A DNA stretch of 5,163 nt from Myxococcales bacterium (GTDB lineage Bacteria; Myxococcota_A; Bradymonadia; Bradymonadales; Bradymonadaceae), in contig SKMT01000431.1 in the NCBI GenBank assembly GCA_007120915.1, positions 1 through 5,163 on the forward strand, given 5' to 3'. A model generated the notes under the pieces. That model saw only the letters and a program-made list of their open reading frames with translations, had not been told where the DNA came from and ran no database searches. Below, piece after piece: positions 1 to 5,163 of the stretch. The first letter of the stretch is position 1, and the number at the start of each line of letters is the position of its first letter. The position numbers and the translations under genes are program-made.

Positions 1-80
1 CGCATCGAGAGGATGTGTAGGATGAGAAAGCGGCCCGCCGGCACAGCTCCCACGGAGCGATATCCGGAGCGTTAGCCATC
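1..80. other. Left-edge sequence, possibly the edge of another gene; coding strand undecided
   Basis: Two short open frames run off the left edge. On the minus strand, ATG at 79-77 opens MANAPDIAPWELCRRAAF and continues for 26 codons to the edge; AGAGG at 90-86 sits at ribosome-binding distance. On the plus strand, frame 1 is open from base 1 to a TAG at 73-75 (24 codons, Arg-rich), which could be the tail of a convergent gene. Third-position GC is about equal for the two, and neither peptide is recognisable. GCTCC/GGAGC (46-50, 54-58) forms a small hairpin without a T-run. Confidence 0.25.
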
Positions 81-191
81 ACGCACCTCTGCGGTTTCCC
101 TTCCCTTTTTTCTCTCGCTTTTCCTTGGCGCTCTTGGCGTCCTTGGCGGTTCCCCTCTCTTGGCGTCCTTGGCGGTTCGCAGCGGTTCGCA
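81..191. repeat. Composite CTTGGCG tandem-repeat element with a polypyrimidine core
   Basis: From left to right: a CTCTGCGGTTT block (87-97); a tract at 95-126 that is all pyrimidine on the plus strand except one G at 117; then five copies of CTTGGCG (124-130, 133-139, 142-148, 159-165, 168-174) spaced 9 bases apart within groups. A 22-bp stretch at 131-152 recurs perfectly at 157-178 (26-bp period). The element abuts the stop of the phosphatase fusion. Similar GCGGTT/CTTGGCG or CTCTGCG arrays occur dispersed in many environmental bacterial genomes, and read in frame they give spurious 'TAKDAKSAKE'-like peptides. That comparison is from memory and I know no established name for the family. 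It is non-coding here. Confidence 0.75.
172..191. repeat. Perfect 10-bp tandem duplication next to the stop codon
   Basis: GCGGTTCGCA occurs twice in direct tandem (172-181 and 182-191), followed by GCAGC and then the stop codon of the phosphatase fusion (199-197). The first copy overlaps the last GCGGTTC of the larger array, so this looks like a slippage extension of that element. Confidence 0.7.
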
Positions 192-196
192 GCAGC

Positions 197-2392
197 TCAA
201 TAGAAGCGGGCCACTGACAGCCCGATATTGTCTCCGCCCCCGCCCCGGTTCGCCAACAGAATAAACTCCAGACACGCCAGCGCCGGATTCGGCTCCGACA
301 GAAGCACCGACAAGATATTGTCCTCCGCCGCCAACATATTGGTCCCGGCGAAGTCCACCAGCCCATCGGTGGTCAACAACAGCGTATCTCCGTCGGTGAC
401 CTGGAACTGAAACAGGTCCGGCTCCGGGTCTACCGCTTCCAATTCGCCGTCTTCGACCACAAACGTGCCGAGGCACCGCGCCAGCGCGTCGCCGTGAGGC
501 ATCGCCAGCGCGCTGTCCGCCTCCACTCCTTCGAGAATCGACAGCGTCCACAGGTTGTGGTCAATGGTGATCTGCTCCATGCCGGCACCGCGCTGCAGAT
601 AGGCCCGGCTGTCTCCCAACGACGCCAAAGTGACCAGCCCGTCGGTGACCAGTGCCACCAGTGCCGTCGACCCCATCACCTCGTGGGGGCTTCCGCGAAA
701 TGGCGTGTAATGTTCGTTGACGTAGTCGACGATGGTGTGATTGGCCCGACGGAGAATCTTGAGAATCATCTCGGTTTCGTCGAACTCCTCGTCCATCAGA
801 TACGCCGGCAACACCTCATCCCACACCTCACGGGCGGCCTCGGTCAGCGCATCACTGGCCAGATCCCCTGAACCGTAACTGGCGGTAGAGACTCCGTCGG
901 CGACCACGATCAGTGAGAAGCGGTCGTCATCGGAGCAAGCCGAAAAGGCACTGTCCTGGTTGGTGGGATTGCGCTGTTTCTTGGCAATTCCGATGTGGGT
1001 GTCGCTGGCGACCTCCATCACCGGTGCGTTCTCCGGCGAGGTATTCTGACGCTTCTCCATCACCGCCACGGCATCTTCGAACGCCTCGACCATCGTCTCC
1101 ACCCGTGCAAACCGCTCCTCGGGCTGGGGACGGGTCGCGCGCGAAATCACCGATTGCAGCCCCGGTGGAAAACCGGGACGGAAGTTTCGCGCCGGGATTG
1201 CCGGAGCATATCGGGTGTACACCGACGCCGGGGGGACAGCCCCGGCGACCAAAAAGTACAGAAACATGCCCAGCGAGAAGATGTCTGCCGACTCTCCGTC
1301 TTCACTTCCCATCCCACTGAGCAGTTCAGGAGCCGAAAATCCGGGGGTCACCGCGATTTCATCCTCCACGTTCCCCGCCGGAAAGAGCCGGTCGATCCCG
1401 TCAAAAATCGCCTGCAGATTCTGCTGTGGCGGCTCAGATGCTTCATCTTCTGCCACGGCCGTATCCTGGACCGCCAGTGACTCGTTTGGCTCCGGTGCGT
1501 CGCTGTCGAGGGCAGCGAGTTCTTCGTCTGAGTCCTCGGCCCCCATTTCGATCGAAGTTTCCATGGTATCAGGTTCGTCGTCTGACCCCGGAGACTCATC
1601 CGAGCCAGATTCATCACCCGCTTTCTGTTCTGCTCTCGCAGCTTTGCCCAACGGTTTCAGTTCCACCACCGTCTTCTCACGCCCCGATGAAAACGAGTCC
1701 TCTTCACCGGAATCTTCGCTTTGGTCCTGCTGGGCCTGATCAGCCGCTATCTGTTGCTGTTCATCTTCGCCTTCTTCATCCTCACCGTCTTCCTTTCCAC
1801 GGCGGGTATTAAATGCATCGGCGAGAAATGTCTGAGGAAATCCGTCATCCCGTGCTTCATCATAGATGCGGACATTCCATGGCGTCAGCCCCAGGTGCAC
1901 CCATCCCTGCGAGTGTAGCTTTTTGAACAGACCGGAGACGGTGCGAAAGATCGTCGCAACCTGCTCCAGGCTCATGTCCCCACGCAGCAGGTCGACCACA
2001 TCTCCCACCGACAGCCCGACGTTGTCCACGAAGATCGAGCGCTTCAGCCCCTCCGTCACGTCCACATGCACGGGCTGACGCACCAGGGTGCGAACTTCTT
2101 CGGGCAACTGTTCGGCGTCATCATTGAGCCGAGTCGTCTCCTCGACCAAAAAGTTCGCCTGCAGAAGTGCGTCGCGATCCTGCTGGGTCAACGATTGCTC
2201 GTCACTGTCGAACTCTACGGCCGAGGCCACAAGTACGCGGCGCGACTCAAACTGTTCGAGCACCTCATTGACCTCCAGACGGACTCCAACACCGCTGTCC
2301 GCCTGAAGTGCCGAGTACTCGGCATCGATCGGACATTCGAGGGTGTCCCCCGGTTGGGACCATGCAGTCATCTGTGGCTTTTCAACACTCAA
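197..2392 (-). CDS. Pseudokinase / PP2C-type protein phosphatase fusion
   Basis: A 731-residue soluble protein with no signal peptide or membrane segment. Residues about 40-445 resemble a Ser/Thr protein kinase without its catalytic parts: no lysine at all between residues 6 and 116 (so no beta3 Lys), HRD is H166-L-G168, and DFG is D192-A-F. Structural marks remain: N173, APE at 354-356, DIFSLG at 370-375, R427. An acidic insert (about 197-345) splits the activation segment. Residues about 460-731 are a PP2C/PPM domain with all family motifs: NQD (D480), ADG (D499-G500), GST (574-576), GDSR (593-596), TTDG (D676), GGDN (D721). In this family those four Asp bind the metal ions, so Mn/Mg-dependent dephosphorylation of phospho-Ser/Thr proteins is expected. 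The TTG start at 2392 has GGAG five bases upstream; an in-frame stop at 2437-2435 leaves only the ATG at 2371 as alternative. Stop is TGA. The phosphatase call is firm; substrates and the pseudokinase's role are unknown. Confidence 0.93.
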   Translation of the reverse strand: MSVEKPQMTAWSQPGDTLECPIDAEYSALQADSGVGVRLEVNEVLEQFESRRVLVASAVEFDSDEQSLTQQDRDALLQANFLVEETTRLNDDAEQLPEEVRTLVRQPVHVDVTEGLKRSIFVDNVGLSVGDVVDLLRGDMSLEQVATIFRTVSGLFKKLHSQGWVHLGLTPWNVRIYDEARDDGFPQTFLADAFNTRRGKEDGEDEEGEDEQQQIAADQAQQDQSEDSGEEDSFSSGREKTVVELKPLGKAARAEQKAGDESGSDESPGSDDEPDTMETSIEMGAEDSDEELAALDSDAPEPNESLAVQDTAVAEDEASEPPQQNLQAIFDGIDRLFPAGNVEDEIAVTPGFSAPELLSGMGSEDGESADIFSLGMFLYFLVAGAVPPASVYTRYAPAIPARNFRPGFPPGLQSVISRATRPQPEERFARVETMVEAFEDAVAVMEKRQNTSPENAPVMEVASDTHIGIAKKQRNPTNQDSAFSACSDDDRFSLIVVADGVSTASYGSGDLASDALTEAAREVWDEVLPAYLMDEEFDETEMILKILRRANHTIVDYVNEHYTPFRGSPHEVMGSTALVALVTDGLVTLASLGDSRAYLQRGAGMEQITIDHNLWTLSILEGVEADSALAMPHGDALARCLGTFVVEDGELEAVDPEPDLFQFQVTDGDTLLLTTDGLVDFAGTNMLAAEDNILSVLLSEPNPALACLEFILLANRGGGGDNIGLSVARFY

Positions 2393-2397
2393 ATTTG

Positions 2398-2401
2398 CTC
2401 C
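2398..2401 (-). promoter_or_regulatory. Ribosome binding site that supports a TTG start
   Basis: GGAG at 2401-2398 lies five bases before the TTG at 2392. The alternative start, ATG at 2371 (residue 8), has only a loose purine stretch (GAAAAG) ahead of it, so the TTG is preferred. The choice does not affect any domain. Confidence 0.5.
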
Positions 2402-2521
2402 GTGATCTCCAGACCGCGTCCATCTGGTGAACTGTCAGCCCGGCAATGCACACCACGGTCGTCCAACGCAGCCTCCATGGCTGCTGAATTCATCAACTAC
2501 GTACCAACAAGTGGTCAGCGC

Positions 2522-2552
2522 CCGGAGGGTGCCATAGGCTACCCTAATCCGG
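2522..2552. repeat. Bulged 12-bp inverted repeat (hairpin) in the intergenic region
   Basis: On the plus strand CCGGA-GGGT-GCC (2522-2533), loop ATA, then GGC (2537-2539), a bulged T, ACCC (2541-2544), a bulged TAA, and TCCGG (2548-2552). All 12 pairs are Watson-Crick and both bulges lie on the same arm. It could be an RNA element in the leader of the phosphatase fusion, a remnant of a terminator for the lipoprotein gene (there is no T-run), or a protein-binding site. Confidence 0.4.
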
Positions 2553-2709
2553 CAAGAGCCGACCAGAACTTGTGGCCGCAAGCTTGTACACCAACTCGCC
2601 GTCTTATCGAAGCTTCGCAGCCCCCTTGGCAAACATGTGGCTTCTATCCCCCCGATAATGTTCGACGGGACGTCCCCCGCAGTCGCAATCAAGATGTGGT
2701 GACCGCTTC

Positions 2710-4785
2710 TCAGTACAGGTTCTCGGTGGTGCACAGCGATGGGTCATGGTTGACCATCTCGTCGGTGACCTCCGGATCTTGCTCGTAGGGCATTGTCGAA
2801 TAAAACTCGTCGACTCCCAGAATCGTTGCGTCGGACGCGGTATCATCCCAGTGGATGCGAGCCACGTCCCAGAACTCCCCCTGTAGCGTCAACGGGAAGA
2901 ATGCCCGCTCGTAGCGCAGGTTGCCGTTGATGTAGATGCGAACCGTGTTGTAGGCGGTGCCGAAGCCTGCCGGATCGTAGTAATGGGCCCCCACGGCGTA
3001 CCACTGACAGTGGTCGGGGGTATCCATGGTGATATTCTCCGGGCCTTCTCCGTCGCGTACGTCAATATCGAGGCTCGGATCTTCGGGGCCCCAGATGTCT
3101 TCACCGTCAGAGTTGGTGTTCAGGAAAAACACCGAGTAGGTAGTATCCCACCAGGTGCCCGGGCCCATTTTGACGAGGTGAATATCCATGTCGCTGCCAT
3201 CCTCTGCCCCATCGGGCGCAGAGGGGTTGTTCCAGGTCAGTTCGATGTGAATGCTCTGCTCCGGGATCACCGTCACCTCCACCAGCGCCTGGTTGCAGGA
3301 ATGGAAGCCCGAGTCGTCGAGCACGTCCAGCCCGATCTCGTACTCCCCGGCCGCAGCAGGCTCGAATTCCATGACCGACCCGTCGGCCTCGCGTTCCTCC
3401 AGGTCGATGCTGGTCCCCGGAGGTGTCTGCAACACTTCCCACTGCCAGTCGATAACGTCGCCGTCTTCGTCGCTGCTGTCGGTGCCATCGAGCACCACCG
3501 TATCCAGCGGCGCAGCGGTAATGGAGCTGGCGGGGCTCGTCGGTGTGCCGTCGACCACCGCCGTGGCCACCGCCGTCGGACAGGTTCCCTCCGCCCCCCG
3601 CGCGGTCAGCGCGATATTCATCTCCGGCTGGATGGGATCGTTGCTCAGCAGCAACAACTCCGCGTTGCGCGTCCCCTCGTTTTCCGGTGCGAACTCTACG
3701 TGGAAGCTGTCGGTTTCATCGGGCTGTAACACCACACTGCCATCGATGCTTTCGTCACCGCTCTGGTCCCAGGTGCCCAACTCCAGTGCGTACACCGGCT
3801 GATCATCATCGTCGTGATGGGCGTCTTCGAGCACCACATCATACAGCTCCAGGTCCTCGGTACCGCAGTTGGAGACCATAATCTGTTCCATCGTGCGTTC
3901 ACCCAGTGGCACCTGCCCGAAGTCCCTGGTGCGCCCCTCCACTTCGATACACGGCGCTTCGGCATCGGCGAGCACGTCGACCTCATGGGTGTAGCTGTCA
4001 CCCTGGTCGGCCGGCGGGTCATCGACGTCGTCGGTCTCTACCTGAATCACCCCGGTCTCGTCTCCATCGCCCAGGGGGGCGTAGATCACGTCGACTTCAA
4101 GCACATAGTCTTCCGGGTTGTCGACGACTGCCTCCGAGTCATAGGGCAACAACTCCAGCGGAAACTCGGCGTTGATGTCATCGAGGTGAAAATCTTCTCC
4201 ACCGCTGTAGGTGGGCTCCTCAAAAATGGTCAGCGGGCCATTTCCGATGTTGGAGATGTGAAGCGTCTGGGTTGTGTTCTCACCGGGTTGCATCCGCTGG
4301 AATCGCACCTGGGCCGGATCGGGATGGAATTCCGGTTCATTGCCCATGGTGTTCACCGGGACCACCAGGGTACTGTTCTCCAGGCTTCCATCAGAACTTC
4401 CAACCAGCAGCTCCCCGTGGTTCGTCGGAGAGTCGGCGGTGGGGCTGTACTCCACGCGCACATCTACCGACTCTTGAGGCTGTAGCACCGCCTCGGTGTC
4501 CGGCTTCTCGATGATCTCAAGCTGGTCGACATGCCCGCCATCGCCGTCGTCCAGTTCAATCGAATAGATCCGCAGCTCTTCGGTCTCCGAGGTGTTGCGA
4601 AGCTGGACAATCTCCTCGGCGCTATCGCCGACGTCGATGTGACCGAAGCCGATGCTCTCCGGGTTTGCCTGAATCGAGCCGGTGGTTCCACCGCCGACTC
4701 CATTGTCACCACAGCCAAAGGCCATCGCCGCGCCGAACACCAGCGCCAACAAACCGATCGTCACCCTCGAAAAATGCGTGCGCAT
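2710..4785 (-). CDS. Exported lipoprotein: three choice-of-anchor D (Ig-like) repeats, a PKD-like domain and a YfaP/DUF2135-like C-terminus
   Basis: A 691-residue surface-type protein. Residues 1-24 are a lipoprotein signal peptide (basic MRTHFSR start, hydrophobic core, lipobox A-F-G before C25); the mature end is C-G-D followed by a Gly/Thr linker. Three Ig-like repeats follow (about 37-146, 150-270, 278-396), each with the choice-of-anchor D pattern: F-G/F-Q, V/P-x-G-E/D, then a strand ending in N-x-G/T. Residues about 402-507 look PKD-like, with the acidic loop D-S-S-D-E-D-G-D before W447-Q-W. Residues about 511-655 carry marks of the YfaP/DUF2135-like domain: ELTWNNP, DMDIHLVK, SLDIDVRDGEGPENI, and a VRIYING strand. 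Six cysteines besides C25 (279, 307, 402, 497, 593, 685) fall as three within-domain pairs, which suits disulphides outside the cytoplasm. The ATG at 4785 is preceded by GAGAGAG. No catalytic residues are recognised. A structural, adhesion or carbohydrate/protein-binding role is inference; the final localisation (outer membrane or surface) is not certain. Confidence 0.93.
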   Translation of the reverse strand: MRTHFSRVTIGLLALVFGAAMAFGCGDNGVGGGTTGSIQANPESIGFGHIDVGDSAEEIVQLRNTSETEELRIYSIELDDGDGGHVDQLEIIEKPDTEAVLQPQESVDVRVEYSPTADSPTNHGELLVGSSDGSLENSTLVVPVNTMGNEPEFHPDPAQVRFQRMQPGENTTQTLHISNIGNGPLTIFEEPTYSGGEDFHLDDINAEFPLELLPYDSEAVVDNPEDYVLEVDVIYAPLGDGDETGVIQVETDDVDDPPADQGDSYTHEVDVLADAEAPCIEVEGRTRDFGQVPLGERTMEQIMVSNCGTEDLELYDVVLEDAHHDDDDQPVYALELGTWDQSGDESIDGSVVLQPDETDSFHVEFAPENEGTRNAELLLLSNDPIQPEMNIALTARGAEGTCPTAVATAVVDGTPTSPASSITAAPLDTVVLDGTDSSDEDGDVIDWQWEVLQTPPGTSIDLEEREADGSVMEFEPAAAGEYEIGLDVLDDSGFHSCNQALVEVTVIPEQSIHIELTWNNPSAPDGAEDGSDMDIHLVKMGPGTWWDTTYSVFFLNTNSDGEDIWGPEDPSLDIDVRDGEGPENITMDTPDHCQWYAVGAHYYDPAGFGTAYNTVRIYINGNLRYERAFFPLTLQGEFWDVARIHWDDTASDATILGVDEFYSTMPYEQDPEVTDEMVNHDPSLCTTENLY

Positions 4786-4789
4786 ATGA

Positions 4790-4796
4790 CTCTCTC
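4790..4796 (-). promoter_or_regulatory. Ribosome binding site of the lipoprotein gene
   Basis: The purine run GAGAGAG lies four bases before the ATG at 4785. It supports that start, which also places the signal peptide exactly at the N-terminus. Confidence 0.6.
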
Positions 4797-4846
4797 GTCG
4801 AGCAAAAAGGGGAAGTGCCCCGCCACGTCAGCCAGCGAGGCCAGAA

Positions 4847-4891
4847 CAGATCCCTGAAATCGATCTGGTCACGGGGTCTTCAAGCCAGATC
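4847..4891. promoter_or_regulatory. Cluster of GATCTGG/CCAGATC inverted repeats in the lipoprotein leader
   Basis: GATCTGG (4862-4868) is a perfect 7-bp inverted match to CCAGATC (4885-4891), 16 bases apart. The same arm also pairs with CAGATC at 4847-4852 over a 9-base loop. The two possible hairpins share one arm and so exclude each other in RNA. They sit just downstream of the proposed promoter, where a repressor operator or a leader switch would lie. No regulator is identified. Confidence 0.35.
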
Positions 4892-4913
4892 CAAAACACT
4901 TCACTGAGACTAC

Positions 4914-4941
4914 ACCATACCGAATGGAACCGCCATTTCAA
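4914..4941 (-). promoter_or_regulatory. Candidate sigma70-type promoter of the lipoprotein gene
   Basis: Read on the minus strand, TTGAAA (4941-4936, 5 of 6 matches to the -35 consensus) is followed after 16 bases by TATGGT (4919-4914, 4 of 6 to the -10 consensus). Transcription would start near 4907 and give a leader of about 120 bases before the ATG at 4785. It is the best match I found in this gap, but such matches arise by chance, and the -35 box overlaps the hairpin at 4930-4948. Confidence 0.4.
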
Positions 4942-4948
4942 ACGGCGG
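4930..4948 (-). terminator. Weak hairpin after the TPR gene, possible terminator
   Basis: CCGCC (4930-4934) pairs with GGCGG (4944-4948) around a 9-base loop that holds a TTT/AAA pair. It lies 40 bases beyond the TPR stop codon. On the minus strand the stem is followed by TTCCATT, a poor T-run. It could be a weak intrinsic terminator or merely coincide with the -35 region of the next gene's promoter. Confidence 0.3.
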
Positions 4949-4987
4949 GCACAGCCCCTATTTGCTGGTTGTTATGCTGGATGGGAA

Positions 4988-5163
4988 CTAACTATTGAGC
5001 GCCTCCAGCAGCACCTGGCAGCGTTTCTGATCGTTGGAACCGGCGCGGTCGCCGGCGGCGACGACCGCCTCCAGGTGCTCGCGCGCCTGCTCGGTGTCTC
5101 CCCGCTTCAGCAGCGCCTCTCCCAGCCGGCTTCGCACCTCCAACCGCTCCGGGTCCAACTGCC
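4988..5163 (-). CDS. C-terminal end of a TPR-repeat protein (partial, cut by window edge)
   Basis: The last 57 complete codons of a gene that begins beyond the right edge, ending in TAG at 4990-4988. The visible peptide contains one clear tetratricopeptide unit: LDPERLEVRSRLGEALLK, then RGDTEQAREHLEAVVAAG. It shows the Leu/Gly/Ala spacing of helix A and the Ala/Leu spacing of helix B. A short capping helix follows (QKRCQVLLEALNS). TPRs are protein-protein interaction scaffolds. The rest is missing, so it cannot be said whether this is a stand-alone TPR protein, a TPR lipoprotein, or the tail of a larger enzyme such as a TPR-bearing Ser/Thr kinase, which is common in myxobacteria-like genomes. 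Codon third positions are strongly GC, as in the neighbouring genes. It lies 202 bp upstream of the lipoprotein gene on the same strand. Confidence 0.85.
   Translation of the reverse strand, partial: QLDPERLEVRSRLGEALLKRGDTEQAREHLEAVVAAGDRAGSNDQKRCQVLLEALNS

Larger units (their letters stand above)
2393..2709. other. 317-bp intergenic region without a convincing gene
   Basis: This gap between the lipoprotein stop and the phosphatase-fusion start should contain the promoter of the latter. I found no good -35/-10 pair. Frames stay open across it on both strands (a 99-codon minus frame at 2734-2435 and a plus frame entering from 2066), but their products resemble nothing known and are rich in Cys, Arg and Ser. 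No clear intrinsic terminator follows the stop at 2712-2710. The main structure seen is the hairpin at 2522-2552. A smaller perfect hairpin (GCAGCC/GGCTGC, 5-base loop) lies at 2468-2484, and CTTGTGGCCGCAAG at 2569-2582 is nearly palindromic. Confidence 0.6.

Noticed and set aside
81..196. Tandem repeats as a CRISPR array
   Set aside because: The periods are 9, 10 and 26 bases with no unique spacers of protospacer length, and no cas genes are nearby.
72..551. Minus-strand frames ending in the repeat (products with SAKEKREKK-like or PRTPRAPRKSERKK-like tails)
   Set aside because: They overlap the PP2C domain in other frames, and their distinctive tails are only translations of the tandem repeat.
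2507..2536. TGGCAC followed at the right spacing by GC on the minus strand, resembling a sigma54 -24/-12 promoter
   Set aside because: The -12 box lacks the conserved TT (GGGC in place of TTGC), and the match lies inside the hairpin at 2522-2552, so the likeness is probably chance.
2667..2676. Palindrome GGGACGTCCC just after the lipoprotein stop as a terminator
   Set aside because: Only three base pairs can close over the four-base loop, and no T-run follows on the minus strand.
2435..2734. 99-codon minus-strand open frame across the intergenic gap
   Set aside because: Its start overlaps the end of the lipoprotein gene, it has no convincing ribosome binding site, and the product matches no family I recognise. 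It is most likely a chance open frame.
2066..2788. 240-codon plus-strand open frame spanning the intergenic gap
   Set aside because: It begins antisense inside the phosphatase fusion and ends antisense inside the lipoprotein gene, with no recognisable domain and an Arg/Ser/Pro-rich shadow-like composition.
2983..3729. 248-codon plus-strand frame opposite the lipoprotein gene
   Set aside because: It is antisense to a gene with a clear signal peptide and domains. GC-rich coding sequence commonly leaves such long shadows; the product is His/Arg/Val-rich with no family features.

Overview
This 5163-base window carries three protein genes, all on the minus strand, so transcription runs right to left. 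From right to left they are: the last 57 codons of a tetratricopeptide-repeat (TPR) protein cut by the window edge (5163-4988); a 691-residue exported lipoprotein built of immunoglobulin-like domains (4785-2710); and a 731-residue cytoplasmic protein that joins a degenerate Ser/Thr protein-kinase domain to a PP2C-type phosphatase domain that looks intact (2392-197). The long plus-strand reading frames are antisense shadows and were left out.

Organism: the window is GC-rich. It combines a Cys-anchored lipoprotein carrying 'choice-of-anchor D' Ig-like repeats with a YfaP/DUF2135-like C-terminal domain, a eukaryote-like kinase/phosphatase fusion and a TPR protein. That mix is typical of Myxococcota and their relatives, especially the Bradymonadales. 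This is inference from protein style; no marker gene is present.

Gaps: bases 4786-4987 hold a plausible sigma70-type promoter for the lipoprotein gene (4914-4941), a cluster of GATCTGG/CCAGATC inverted repeats in its leader, and a weak hairpin after the TPR gene. Bases 2393-2709 (317 bp) hold no convincing gene but contain a bulged 12-bp hairpin (2522-2552). Bases 1-196 hold a composite tandem repeat of a pyrimidine-rich, CTTGGCG-based type that starts right at the stop codon of the phosphatase gene. The leftmost 79 bases may include the edge of another gene, but this cannot be settled.

How the genes may relate: they share a strand but are separated by 202 and 317 bp, so a single operon is not shown. 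The phosphatase fusion looks like a signalling protein whose dead kinase part has become a regulatory or scaffold module, and the lipoprotein looks like a cell-surface structural or binding protein. The points most worth a second look are the roughly 150-residue acidic insertion inside the activation segment of the pseudokinase and the repeat element behind that gene. I see no sign of a defence system, CRISPR array, mobile element or RNA gene.
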